Part shown: in pieces, positions 21,100-32,926 of the stretch
Position numbering within the stretch: the stretch's first letter is position 1
How the letters are laid out: each line of letters starts with the position of its first letter
DNA from: Peronospora farinosa
Lineage: Eukaryota; Oomycota; Peronosporomycetes; Peronosporales; Peronosporaceae
Length of the DNA stretch: 64,000 nt
NCBI GenBank assembly: GCA_947646735.1
Contig: CANTFK010000987.1
Span: forward strand, 434,001 to 498,000
Reading direction: 5' to 3'
Notes under the pieces: model-generated
Database searches by the model: none
Told to the model about the DNA's origin: nothing
Seen by the model: only the letters and a program-made list of their open reading frames with translations
Made by a program: the position numbers and the translations under genes

Positions 21100-24000
21100 T
21101 ATTGTCAGTTTACATGTCGCCGGCGTCCGGCGACCTCTGCGAGCACTCCTGGACTCAGGAGCAACGAATAATTTCTTTCGTGAATCTTGTTTTTCGATGC
21201 TGCCTCCCATCATTCAGGTCCGTGAGGGACCTGTCCAAGTCGTCGTCAAGTTAGCTGACGGGAAACCACACCGCGTATTGCGGCGCGAAGTTTCGTTGAC
21301 GTACACGTTTGATGGTTTCCGCAGTAATGATGATGTTTTGGTGATCGCAATGAATTATGCATTCGATTGCATACTGAGCATGCCATGGTTGGCACGTTAT
21401 AAGCCCCAGATCGACTGGTTAGCCAGATCAGTGAGACGTCGACGCAAGTTTGATGTCAGTGAAGTGTTTACCCATCTCTTAATATCTCCAAGTGACTGGC
21501 CGAACGTCACAGTCGTGGATCGTGATTCCACGACGCTGGAAGTGTACAAAGCGAGCGATGGCCCTCTCTGCACTGCTTGTGCTGTTCTTCGAGACACAAG
21601 TGACAGTGACTCCTCGCTACAGAGCGAAGAGGACGACGAGGACGACGCGGTCGAACAGGGGTTCCCGCGCGTCATGAATGCGGTTGAACAGAGTCTACCG
21701 CACGTGAATGCAGTGGTTGAACCGGGATTCTCATCTGCACCTATTGTGGTTGAGCAGGAGCTCCCACACGAGTTTACGACGGTCGAGCAGGAGATCCCAC
21801 ATCAAATCTCGACGGTCGAGTTTGGGCTACTCACATCTAGTGTTTTCGGCATTGTGAATGAGGCCATCCAGTGCCTAGAAGGATGGTGATGGTTAACCAC
21901 CTGAATGGGGTTTGTCAGCTTTGTGTAGTACTCAAAGCACGATGGGGACAACAGCATAGAGAATGTAGCGTTGGAATGTGTCCACGCTAAAAGGGAGTCC
22001 ACAAAGGCGCCAATATATTGAAGTCGAGAGTCCTCCTCGTGATGCGTCTTCCATTACAAGCTTTTCAGGACTCTCCTGGAAGCATTTCCTACGTGACCTT
22101 GAGGGAGGCACTGTGTCTTATCACCAAGGAGGTGATTACTGTGACGAACGAGGAGCATATGGCACGTCCTCGAAGCGCTGATCAAAAGTCAGCGCGTGAA
22201 GAAAGGTTTTCATTACAGTCATGGGAGGCTCTGCGAGAGTCTGGTTACCCTGTCTATGACATTGCTCGTGAGTATGCAGACGTGTTCCCGGACAATATCT
22301 CGGCTAAACTTCCTGCTGACAGTGTCGTTCGGCACGAGATTGATCTCGTGCCAGGTTCGAAGTATTGTGTGACACGGTAGTGGCCATTGCCTCGAGATCA
22401 AGTCGAAGCTATTAACGCATTCGTTGAAGGCCGCCGCAAAGCGGGTCATGTGCGTGAGTGTATCTCACCACATTCGAGTCCAACCTTCTGTGTGAAGAAG
22501 GCTACGGGAGGCCGGCGGATAGTGCATGCGTTTAATAAGCTATATGATGCCACTATTCCTGCGCAAACGACTATTTTAAGGAAGAACATGGTGCTGAATT
22601 CCATGTCAGGAAGTGTCATCTTCAGTGCCATCGACTTGACCAATGGCTTTCACCAGATTTGATGCGACCGAGCTATATCCCACTCACCGCGGTGAGCAAG
22701 CCGAGTGGCATGTTATGGGAGTGGCTGGTTATGCCACAAGGGTTGAAGAACGCTCCGGCCACTTTCAATCGCATGGTGTTTCAAGTTGTTGAGACCCCTT
22801 AAAAACTTTGCTCCAAGTTATTTTGACGACATTTTCGTTCACAGTCGCGCTGAGGGCAACCTCAACGATGTACAAGTTCACCCTTCAACACCTGAAGCAA
22901 GTGTTTCAATTTATGCGGTACAACAAGTTGTACGCGAATTTCAAAAAGTGTGTCTTCTGTGCACAGGAGATTCCGGTGTTGGGTTGCTATGTGAGTAAAT
23001 CGGGATTTCGAGCTGATCCAGAGAATTTGTTGTCCATCTGTTCTTGGCCCACACCCAAGAACCCTACGGAGTTGCTCCAGTGGCTCGGCTTGGCTAATTA
23101 TTTGCATAAGTATACAAATGGTTTGCTGGTTCTATACAGCCTTTTGTCACCACTCCTGAAGAAAGACGTCACGTGGCCATGACGTCCCGAGCACCAAGCA
23201 GCCTCTTATAACAGTGAAAAAGAGCCTGGCGTCAGCGCCAGTGCTGGTTCTACCAGAAGACTCCTAGCCGTTCCACGTGGTATGCGATGCCAGTGATGTC
23301 GCATTCGAATGTCCCTCTTGCATTTTTGATGATAAGGGCCGTGAACGAGTTGTTAGTGATGCGCTACGCACTCATCAAGTTTCGCGTGCATTTGCTTGGT
23401 AAACGTGCATTTGCTTTGTATACCGACATGCATCGCTGCGCAGCGATGAAGAGTTCACACCTGTCCCGACGGATGACACGATGGCTCTCATTCTTCTTTA
23501 AGTTCAACTTTGTCGTACATTACAAGCCAAGCAAGACTAATATTTTTGCTGACGCTCTGTCACGACGCTCCGACTACGATCCTCGGACAGCTTTGAGTCG
23601 ACTGGCGACTGATGACGAGGATGATGATGATGATAATCGATGTGCGATGTGTGTATCGCTTAATCTAACTCGGGCTACACCCGAGCCGTGTTTATTTGAT
23701 GAGATCGTCGCAGCGTACAAGGGCGATTCAGATTATGCAGACATTATCAATTATCTGCGTGATCCCAGCGATGCTGCACTAAGAGCCTTATCCCGAACCA
23801 AGCGCGACCATATTCATCGATACAGTTTAGACGGCGATTTGGTTCTGTATAGCATCGGCCAATTCGATGCCCCTCGCACGGTGATCGCCAACGACATGGA
23901 TTTGCGTGCAAGAATCATCCACGAGTATTACGATGTTCCTGCTGGCGGTCATTTAGGCCGCAAAAAGACTTTCGTGGCTATGTGGATTGAGACTTTTTCT

Positions 24001-25250
24001 GGCCCCACATGTATAAGTGGGTGTGCAACTGAGTTTGAACGTGCGAAATCTGCCAGCGTGTGAGTCATCTCCATCTTCGCAGGCTCCCTTTCGACCGTTG
24101 CCGATTGCATCCGAGGCCTGGCGATCAGTTTCGATGGACTTCATCTTCGAGCTCGCGCCCGATAGTCAAGGTCGAACGAGCATCTTGGTTTTCGTTGACA
24201 GATTCAGCAAGATGACACATCTAGTGCCTGTTCACGCTAAGATCACCGCGGCAGAGACCGCGGCGCACTTCATCGACGCAGTGTTCCGTCATCATGGCCC
24301 TCCAAAAAACATTGTTTCGGACCGTGATCCGCGATTTACGTCCGCATTTTGGACGTCACTGTTCGAGCTCCTTGGGACAAAACTGCTGATGTCGACTGCG
24401 GCCCATCCGCGGAAAAGGATGGGCAAACCGAGCGTGTGAACCGGGTCCTTGAAGACGTTCTTCGAAGTTACGCTACGTCATTCACAAGGTAGAGTGCAAT
24501 CTTACCACTTGCTGAGTTTGCGTTCAACAATGCCGTACACGCGTCAATAGGGTTAACGCCATTTTTTGTGAATTCGGCTCACTCTCGACCTCCTACTCTC
24601 CTTGTCGTGGGGCGACCCACAACACCTAGTGGGTCCACTCTGGGGGGATAAAGGTTATAAACAAGGATCGAGTGCAGCTCACGGTATTTTGAGCGCGAAT
24701 GTAGTCACCCGATCCAAGGCGAAGTCTGCTGCTTCGACGTCACGTGACGTGGCGTCCCCATTAGCTTGATGGAGTGCGCAGACATTAATTGACCCGTCTT
24801 CGGGTAAGCGTTCGCCTACTGCCAACTACGCGCCGATTGAGTCGGCGCGACCAATTGATGACGTGGCTGTGTCGAAGTTTATACTCCAACGTCAAGCCAT
24901 CACCCGATTTGTACGCGACGCACAACAGTCTGCAGTAGACCAGCAGAAAGAGAACGCTGACAAACATGGCAGAAAGAACATGAACAATTTTGAGAAAGGC
25001 GATCAAGTACTATTGTCTCAGAAGGTCTAAGGGATTCAGCGGGTACTAACATAGGCGCGAGCAAACTCGCGCCACTCTTCATTGGTCCATTCAAGGTTCT
25101 GAAGGAAATCTACGACGATGTTGCACTCGACGTTCCCTCGTCATTGCGACTCCACCCAACCCAACGTTCTACGTCGGGCGATTAAAGGAATATCTTCCGG
25201 CTACGCTTCACGGGTTGGTTAAGATGCCGGATCCAGGAGTCCGTAGTTCG
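21100..25250 (+). pseudogene. Gypsy Pol of G3
   Basis: The protease keeps the active site (LRALLDSGATNNFF, near 21145) and reads on without a break through YTFDGFRSNDD and the VEQ-type linker to 21889. Reverse transcriptase (22387-22850) has SAIDLTNGFHQI, MPQGLKNAPATFNRM and SYFDDIFVHSR, with a stop and small indels. RNase H fragments include NIFADALSRRSDY. Integrase spans about 23880-24560 (AGGHLGRKKTF, SVSMDFIFELAP, VDRFSKMTHLVPV, SDRDPRFTSAFW, AEFAFNNAVHAS). A GPY/F-like module (FIGPFKVLKEIYDD) lies near 25080. Several frame changes make it non-functional. Confidence 0.87.
21645..21840 (+). repeat. Degenerate VEQ-type repeats in the G3 Pol linker
   Basis: The linker after the protease contains VEQGFP, VEQSLP, VEPGFS, VEQELP and VEQEIP at 11-15 residue spacing. 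This is the counterpart of the 66-bp array in G2 but without a clean period. Confidence 0.75.
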
Positions 25251-25860
25251 ATCGGCCTTCCCATCGTGCTTGACGTCCGATGACATCGAACGAGGTTGCG
25301 TTTCCGTCGGTGCATGAACAAGAACCTGGTGTTCCAGAGCCCTCATCCGTTCGAGTAAATCACAATTCGACTGCCAGATCTCACTCGCTGTCCTCTCCAC
25401 CTGCGAAGCACGTTTCAAGGGTATCCTCAGCTTCAGTCTGATCATCGGCAGTCTTTTTTACAGCCTGAACGACATCGTCCTGGGCAATCAGGACGCCAGT
25501 ATTACCATCGCGAGGGTCCACCACCGCTTGTGGATGCGGAAGGACAGGTACGCTGGATCGTGGATCGTATCGTGGCTCACGAGGACCCTCCTCGAGCAGT
25601 GTTACAGTCGGCTTATGAGAAGCGCGCGGTTCCATCCGCGCGCAGGTCTCCATCGTCTTTGACACCTTTCGAAAAAGGGCCTGAAGCGATGGGGAGTCCA
25701 TTTATGAACGTGGCCACCTTAATCCGTTACGGTATTGGCTCCCCAAAAAATGGACGCCGACGGCAAAAACATCTTCTGCACATACTCTTACAGAGATCGT
25801 TTCGCCTGTCGTGTTCCAAAGAAGCGCGCCTGAAGTAACGCTACATATTTAGACGGCTGA

Positions 25861-26479
25861 TATATATGGCGCGAATCTTGGACTTGTAGATCACTCATGA
25901 CGGGACGCATCAGCATTTGCCATCAGCGCAGAGTATGTCCACACTGACGCTTTTCCATACAAATTTGACATGGCATACGACACCATCCTGGTGTCGTCTT
26001 CGATAAGCTGCGCCATACCGCATTGCTCCACGGCTAAAAAGGCCAGTGGATAATCGTATGTGGGGCATTCCCATCAAGCTTCAAAGGGTCCATCCGAATG
26101 GTCCTTGGCTGATCAGAACGGGAAGAGAGCGTCTCAACAGTTCTTTTAAGCGCCTCATCCGAGCTTTCTCACGCAAAAGCTCATTCTAAGTCTTACTGAT
26201 GGACTCAGCCACTTCTTAGATGTTTGCCTCGGACGCATTTATAAGCTGTTTGCCTCGGACGCATTTATTCGCAGCCGAGCACAAATGACTCGAATTGCTT
26301 CACCTAAGTAACATGTTGCTAAAGAAGGCAATTCAAGAGTTGGCCAGGGCTTTTTTTCAAGCTCATGCGCCAAATGATCTGCCAACTCCCTATGATGATA
26401 GGAGATTTGAGGGAATCTTCTCAATACATATTGAAAGCCATTTACACTTACACGTACGCTCAGAGAGACGGGTTCTGTG
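25861..26479. other. No gene recognised; short direct repeat
   Basis: No coherent reading frame or domain was found. A 21-bp sequence TGTTTGCCTCGGACGCATTT(A) occurs twice, 26 bp apart (26221 and 26247). This is probably decayed transposon DNA beyond G3. Confidence 0.4.
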
Positions 26480-26762
26480 AAAGACTACTAGTGCTACCAA
26501 ATGTAGACGGACACTTTGTAAAAAGGCTGCCACGTACTACGCAAGTACACACCTTCGAGAATCGTGAGGAAGAGGTTAAACCTTCTTACCTTCGCGTGCG
26601 GTGGTGGTGGTGTTGGTCAGCGTAAAGTGCTGTACCAACCGTTGCCGGTCGCCTTTAGAGTACCGCGCAACGAACTTAGAACCAATTACCTTACTGCGTC
26701 GCGGAAGCTGTTTCCAGTCTTCCTGCGCGCAGTGAGTGTGATGTAGTAAATTTAAGACTGAT
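26480..26762 (-). repeat. Gypsy leader/LTR scrap related to G1
   Basis: The string GACTACTAGTGCTACCA at about 26483-26499 repeats the primer-binding site and leader of G1 (2643-2660) and is followed, as in G1, by an LTR-like TGTAG. Beyond this the sequence is too diverged to align by eye, except for a short GACTGATTTTAT-like stretch. It is read as a minus-strand fragment of a G1-like element. Confidence 0.45.
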
Positions 26763-27053
26763 TTTATCTAACAGAATTTAACTGGATATTCATCTAACTA
26801 CAGACCTCCCTCCAATAATATTTCCTCCAGTAAGTTATAATCCCCGGTAGGTTTTCCAATTTCGTGTCCACCGAGCTCGTTCTATGGTCGCTAAGTTATA
26901 AGTTATAATCAGGCAGGGCAATTATACTTTATAAAATGAGTATTGGACGAGAAAACCTTCTTAAACCACATGTCAAGGGTAGTTTGGGTATGGGTGCGTT
27001 GCGAATACCAGCTTGAAGGTCGCGGGAGGACTCTATAAGCGGCTTTAGTACTG

Positions 27054-27528
27054 TTATATATCGAGCAGGGAGAAGGGTTCACGAAGGAGGTTGGTCTTTT
27101 CAATTCTGTTTAAATTGTCTGCGACAGGCGCCACATCATCACTGTTTTTTTCCTCCTTCTATGCCTTTCGAGAGCAGGAACGGTAGGGCAACGGAATAGG
27201 GATCCTTCAAAAGAAAGTATAGCAGGGAAAGTCAAGCATAATAAAGAAACATGATTACTAAAAATTTTAGCTTTTACCTCTTCCAGAATCTCGTTCTCGG
27301 TCAGCTCCGGGTTAGCAGTCTCATCCTCTCCGATAGAATTGCGAAGCTTCGAAATCGTCATTGGATCCCGGACACGCAGCTTCTCTATATGGTCTCTCAG
27401 CTCCTGCTGCAGCTCTTCCACATTTTCAACTATCTAGGTTGGCAAAACACTGCTAAACACTGTAGATTTACATATAGATTTCACAAAAAGTAGCACAGCA
27501 AAAACAAGTTTACGACGTGTCTCACACC
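27054..27528 (-). pseudogene. Unidentified spliced gene remnant, frameshift at a 7-base A run
   Basis: Three coding-like exons read on the minus strand. An upstream piece ends PLFVKPGPK at 27528. A middle exon (27433-27278) begins IVENVEELQQEL and includes RDPMTISKLRNSIGEDE and ELTENEILEE. A last exon from 27204 begins DPYSVALPFLLSKGIEGG. Both introns have GT/AG ends (27434-27527 and 27205-27277) and splice in phase 0. In the last exon a run of seven A (27145-27151) puts the frame into a stop. One extra base would continue into NSDDVAPVADNLN and end at 27054. No start codon was found upstream, where a TAA precedes the first piece. The family is not recognised. Confidence 0.45.
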
Positions 27529-27917
27529 TTGGGACCGGGTTTAACGAACAAAGGGTTAGGGATTTAAGTCCTTTTCAGAAGTCTGAACCTTAGTGCTGGA
27601 CCTCTCTTTATTATCTAAGTTCTCTTATGTACAATACACATAATCCGATAAGTTATAACCTCTGTTAATGTTGTCGTCGACCGTACTCACAACTAAACGG
27701 AGAGACTATGTACTGATTGGTTAATATGGAGTGGTGGGTGCCATCTCTGTAGAGCTTTAATCTATCTAAGTTCGCTTAATGATGCAAATGAGTGACGTCA
27801 TTTGATGACGCCTTATAATAACTAAGCGTCATCCCCGACGAATTTGATTTCATTAATGGATATCACCTTCAAGTAATTTGGTCACATTGATGTAACTTAC
27901 CCAAGTAGGAGGTCTAA

Positions 27918-28646
27918 TGTAGCAGAGCTGCACAGTTCTTTAGCCAGAGGAAGACTTTAGGCTGGAAGCCTCTTAGTTCTAGAGAACTAAATAGAGTTAA
28001 GGCTAAATGCCACTTAGTTCTAAGGAACTGATTAAACGACTGATAGTCACCCTGTTCTACGGAACTAGGAAGGAGACTTTTAGTCAGCAAGCAATAAGCT
28101 TAAGGTTCAGAGAACCAGCGCACAGAGTGCAAGAACAAGCTAGAAGCTTAGGGGTTCAGAGAACCAACGCACGAAGTGCACAAGAGAAGTCAGAACGACT
28201 TGCGATCTTAAACTCAAAATGAGAACTAATTTTATTTATGCATTAAGATTTTTATGAATATTTCTACTCTAAGTACCCTACACTAGATTAATTACTATAA
28301 TAGTAATTATAATATGCATACTTTGCTATTGGACGACGTATCGTCTAAACATCTGTGTATGATGTACTTAGTACTGCGTTATCGATTATCGAATCCTAAT
28401 CGATAAGATACGGTATTACCGAATACCGTATCTTTAACGCTTATACTTAATACCTCTCTAAAGAGAAGAGTTTCATGGTTTTTAATTTTTTTTAATTTTT
28501 ATTTTTTTATTACTTTTTTTTTACCAAAAATTTGTTATAATTTAAAATTTAGAAAAAAAATAATGTTTGATATTATATGCAATATAAGGAAACTTCAACT
28601 TTAAGCTTTCGGAATGACGTTACAACCGTCGTGTAACCCCGTTACA
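27918..28646 (-). repeat. Solo LTR of the G1 family with 5-bp target duplication
   Basis: 729 bp, TGTAGC...CCGTTACA on the plus strand, flanked by TCTAA on both sides (27913-27917 and 28647-28651). It is very similar to the G1 LTR at 2663-3303. It differs in size because about 90 bp of almost pure A/T (about 28469-28560) has entered near its U3 end. The internal part of the element has been lost, as expected from LTR-LTR recombination. Confidence 0.93.
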
Positions 28647-29009
28647 TCTAAGGACCACGTACCCTTTTGGACTTTAGTATCATATGACTCGTGTGACTAT
28701 CAGTCCATTACACTGTATGTCATGGCTGCTATAAAGTAATGTGTCAACTGCACGAACATGATGTACTGGCAGGGTTAATATGCACTTCCCTGCTCAAAGA
28801 ATGTGGGTAAGGTTATGGATATAAAACCACAGCTTGTATGTCCACCAAACAGGCATCTTTAACAAACATTCCAGTAACCTGTGGAGAATGGTAGTCGCCA
28901 ATGGAGAATATATCAATGTTATCCAGGTCGTGTACACGACAGTGGCTACTACCAATATCTGGATGGCATTGGTGAGATCATTGGCGAGATCATTGGCGGT
29001 GGGTCGGTA
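28647..29009. other. Intergenic, nothing recognised
   Basis: Single-copy-looking sequence between the solo LTR and the Helitron-like element. No convincing reading frame. Confidence 0.4.
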
Positions 29010-30530
29010 TCTATATAATAAAAGAATAGTGTCCGTCCGTTTGATCCTTTTCCGGCATTCGGATTGGCTATTTTTGCATTATTCGCTTTTTTGGCTCATT
29101 TTGCAATGGCTGACTTTGCATGTTGCACTATTACTCCGTCGGAACGACGGATACAAATTGACCTTTGGAACGACAAATATTCTGTGCTCTTCTTACACAT
29201 TGACTATCACCTATATTTATTTACTTAAGTAAACTGGATATATAATGAGGTATAGCATGACTGAAATAATATTGTAAGATGTAAAGAAGACCAATAGATG
29301 TGGGTCAAAGTTTAAGGTTTTGCAAAATATTTGTAGGACATCTAATAAGACAGGTAGACATTGACCAGTGTCGACATGTACACCTTAACTTTCAGACACC
29401 TTGACTTTATTATACATTGACTTCATAGGTAGCAATCACCTGATTTAACCAAATATATAAAAGTAAAGTGATAGGTCAATATACTATCCACGTAGAATTC
29501 GCGCACCTATTTGTCGAAACGACGGGCACCATCCACAAGCTGCATACAGGTTCAAGTAGCAGCACAACAGCTAATTGATACACCGACTTTCATTCCTTTA
29601 TACAGTATAAAATATATATATTTAAATTGCGCGCACTTGGTCCGTCGAATCTAAGGGTACATATTCCTTGCGAAGCGCTACGTTTAATATGTTTCTATAC
29701 TTTTAGCGTCAACTTCGCACGAATGGCCGTCGGTACGACGGGTGAACTATTAGCAATTTGTCAGCATGACGGTGGAACACACTAACAGACGTAGGCTGAT
29801 GGAACCATGATGATATCATCCATCGATTCACCGGGTACAGGCATCATTTAAAAATAAATGACTGTATATTAACGCGTTATAGAAATTCGCTAATGGGTAC
29901 CCGATGGAACGAAGGGTTTACATTGGCCTGAGTACTGACTTTGATATTTAGTAATTTACCGGAGTCAACCAAATATTTTAAGGCAAAGTGATGGGCATAT
30001 ATACTGTCAGCGTAAAATTGGAGCACCTATTCGTCGGACCTTTCCGTCGCAACGACCGAAAGACACCCTTACAAATTTGCACTAACGTAAACAGATTCTG
30101 TAAGCAGATTGCCGTCACAATTATTTAGATTAGTCATATGTATTACGTCTATCAATAAATGTTGCGGACATCCATCTATAGCAGTACTGAAATTTGTATA
30201 GTAAAATCTATGTAATAACTCCGTTCATCATGCTATCTAATTAGAAAATCAACGTAACGCAAGTACACATTGATATTTATACCACTCACTTAATCTTACT
30301 CAGCCAGAAATATGGGTTCGAACATTTCCAGGCACCATGTCCGTCGAAACGACGTGTGAACACCGTAACAAAATCGCTGCGTTTAAGATCCCTTACTATA
30401 ATATTCCTGTGTAGGAACGACGGGTTAACACTTAAGCAATTCGCTGCGCTTAAAATGCCTATATATTACTTTTCGACCGGTGAATGCCCTAACGAAACGC
30501 TGCGTTAAAATTGCCCATATGAGTACACAT

Positions 30531-30592
30531 TGACCTTTATATCATCATTTAAATGTAGTCAACAAAACGGTTAAGCAATGATATAAAGGTCA
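30531..30592. repeat. 15-bp inverted repeat inside the Helitron-like element
   Basis: TGACCTTTATATCAT at 30531-30545 and its exact complement at 30578-30592, separated by 32 bases. Confidence 0.8.
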
Positions 30593-31011
30593 GTATATTA
30601 CCAGCGTCGACTCGCCCACCATATCCGTCGGAATGACGGGTATACACCCTAGCAAATTGCGGCGTTTAACATGCCAAAATTTGTTACTTTGCACCATCAA
30701 AACGACGGGTGAACACCTTAAAAGAGGTGGGTCGATGAAACACGATGCAATCGTCCATCGATTTACTAGGGTGTTGGCATTATCTATAAAATGACTGTAT
30801 ATTATAGCGTTACAGAAATTCGCTAATGTGTATCCGGTGGAACGACGGGTTTACATTGACCTGAATACACTTTGACTTTAATACCTATCAATTTACCTAA
30901 TTCAACCTGATATTCTAAGCAGAGTGATAAGCCAGTATACTGTAGGCGTGTTTGTCGAAACGACGGAAACACCCCTATATATGTATTAATAGCATACATG
31001 TAAAACCATGT

Positions 31012-31039
31012 CCGTCGGAACGACGGGTACACACCCTAG
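31012..31039 (+). repeat. Helitron-type 3' terminal hairpin and CTAG end
   Basis: A six-base stem with a three-base loop at 31012-31026, a 9-base spacer, then CTAG. A near copy (30624-30652) with hairpin and CCCTAG occurs inside the element. Confidence 0.65.
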
Positions 31040-32883
31040 TATAGTAATAATAGTAAACAGCTGCGTTTCCTGTGGTTCGCCCTGTCGCTGACACGGTGAT
31101 TTGCCATTCGTGTGAGCTACAAGATATGATCATGCTACTGGGTGGAGAAGGCACGCTGAGCGAAGGCGTTTAATTATGCTCAGAACATTAAGTGGTGAGG
31201 TCGTAGCCTTCGACTGTGCTAAACAAGCTGAACACACTGAACACGCTGGCAACAGCAACGCCGACATTGCTGAATCCTTACTGGAAGACTCTGTAGGCAA
31301 AGTCGTGACTACTGCTTTTTCTGGCACCTAGCACCCGCAGATGACACCAAGCACTCACTGATGACACCAAGCACCCGCTGATGGTACCAAGCATCTGCTG
31401 ACTTGCACGTCAACACAGTCAACCCATTGCGACCACCATTATAGCGAGCACTAGTAAAGACACTTTGAAAAGCAGCGCCGGCGTACGCATTTGTGACTCA
31501 GTCTCTTGGTCCACAACGGTTGGACCGTCACATCGTATGCGTCGTCGAGACACTTCCGCTCAGCTTTTAGCATTGCGACCGGAGCCCAAGCGTGGTGTTG
31601 GCAAATCACGTCGAGATACAGTAATCAGAGCTAGCCGGCACGACTTGCGCATATGCTTTTGTCGCCGAGAGCTCCGTATATCGCATCCGCCTCGTACTTC
31701 AATCGTTAGCTCTGCGAGTTAACTCCTTTGCCCATGGACACCTTGTTTATTGAAGTTCGTCACATCCAGACCGAAAGCCTTGACGTACTTCTCTGCGAGG
31801 CCGAGCTGCCCGTGGCTCCAGACAACGTTAATGCTGTCTGAGCCAGGAACTGTCATGTATGCCGGTCAGTACGGAGCGCTAACAGCGAATGGTTGTACAC
31901 ACACCCACACTCCGAAGGGTCACCTTCATTTAAGGGCCAAAGTAGGTCTCCAGCTTGGCGATATCCAGTTCGTATTGGCGACTAAAAGACGTCTAGTATG
32001 CATCTTCCCGTCAAACGAAGGCCGAAGATGAGGTACAACCGTAGGCACCGTACTTGTCAACATCATCCTGGATAGTGTCCTTGTCCGTCTTAATTCCGTT
32101 TTTTGTGATCGTCCTAGTGGTAGCAGCCGTGGCCGTTGTCATGAGTCGTCGAAGTTGGCGGTGTCGCTAAGGTCACTTATGCGTCGTGGATGACGTCATT
32201 GGACCGAGTCACCTCGATGACGGAATTCCCAGCACATTATCGACACCATCACTTTTTTCGCAAATTTGGCCGGTAGGAAAGGAGATGGTGATCTTCTGTC
32301 GTCTTGGAGATGGTCACACAGACGATACGTCTGCCTATAGATTGGCATACCATCGTGCAAAGACAGTCGGTCGAAGATAGCGAAAGAAGAAGGGTAAGAA
32401 GGCTGTGTGTAATATTCTCATCACGGTGAAAATAAGTGTGGGTCTGGTAAGATTCTTGCTGGCGGATGCGTTTGCGATGTAGTTCCAAACGCATGTCCTG
32501 CTGGTCGTAAGCGCTCTTTTGCGATCGATATTCAGGTTTTTTGCGACCTTCGCGAGCAAGTGCGAAGGTGTCAAATCCTAGAATCTTATACGAAACCCTG
32601 GCATGTGACAATTGAGGTTTCAGTGAGTACGAGTTTTTATGTAGCCATGAATCTTAGCATCGAGCTGGAGGTGACTTTTGAATACTTAGGAGTGGATTAC
32701 CTACGAATTCTTTTGCAATTCAAGCGTAGATTTGCATCGGATCGTGTCGTGCCAGTCAAGAGAACCTTGTAGAACTATCCGATCAGATCCAAAATGTTCT
32801 TTATTGGTCCGATCGAATGGGAGCATTGTTGTAGTACCAAACCAATTCCAGCCGAGCTCCAACTAAACGCCGTTGCCAAATCA
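31040..32883. other. Intergenic with a short minisatellite; no gene accepted
   Basis: It contains three 21-bp units of GATGACACCAAGCACTCACT-type sequence at about 31339-31400. A coding-like minus-strand stretch at 31740-32160 (for example VVWSHGQLGLAEKYV) is interrupted by several stops and matches no family I know. Other frames are not convincing. Confidence 0.4.
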
Positions 32884-32899
32884 CACCATTTTTCAATTT
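32884..32899 (+). promoter_or_regulatory. Oomycete core promoter (Inr plus FPR)
   Basis: CACCATTTTTCAATTT matches the oomycete 16-nt core consensus GCTCATTYYNCAWTTT at 13 of 16 positions, including the whole CATTYYNCAWTTT part. It lies 28 bases before the ATG at 32927, a normal spacing. This supports transcription of the chimeric gene from the alcohol dehydrogenase side. Confidence 0.7.
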
Positions 32900-32926
32900 G
32901 CGCTCAACTCACTACTCAAGTCAAAG

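Larger units (their letters stand above)
19573..25860 (+). mobile_element. Ty3/Gypsy retrotransposon G3, 3' LTR not found
   Basis: It has one LTR (19573-19921), a primer site TGGTATCACTATG at 19924 and Gag and Pol in Gypsy order, related to G2 but clearly a different family. Reading frames are broken many times. The integrase, a GPY/F-like module and a possible chromodomain remnant reach to about 25.85 kb. I could not find a second copy of the LTR to the right, so the 3' end is lost or too decayed. Its insertion truncated the inverted G2' remnant. Confidence 0.88.
29010..31039 (+). mobile_element. Candidate non-autonomous Helitron (2,030 bp)
   Basis: The left end is TCTATATAATAAAAGAATAG, like the TC-start consensus of many Helitrons. 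The right end is CTAG (31036-31039), preceded 9 bases earlier by a GC-rich hairpin CCGTCG-GAA-CGACGG. The flanking bases are A (29009) and T (31040), the A/T dinucleotide target expected for Helitrons. There are no terminal inverted repeats and no Rep/helicase frame. The body is AT-rich and built of diverged copies of a unit containing the hairpin and ACACCCTAGCAAATT. About 230 bp near 29795-30030 recurs at 30720-30965. Confidence 0.65.

Noticed and set aside
28834..29232. 132-residue plus-strand frame
   Set aside because: It crosses the proposed left end of the Helitron-like element and has no family features. Its start codon context is poor.
31740..32160. Possible decayed gene on the minus strand (VVWSHGQLGLAEKYV)
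   Set aside because: Several in-frame stops, no recognised family and no splice sites that remove them. Recorded only as a possible remnant.
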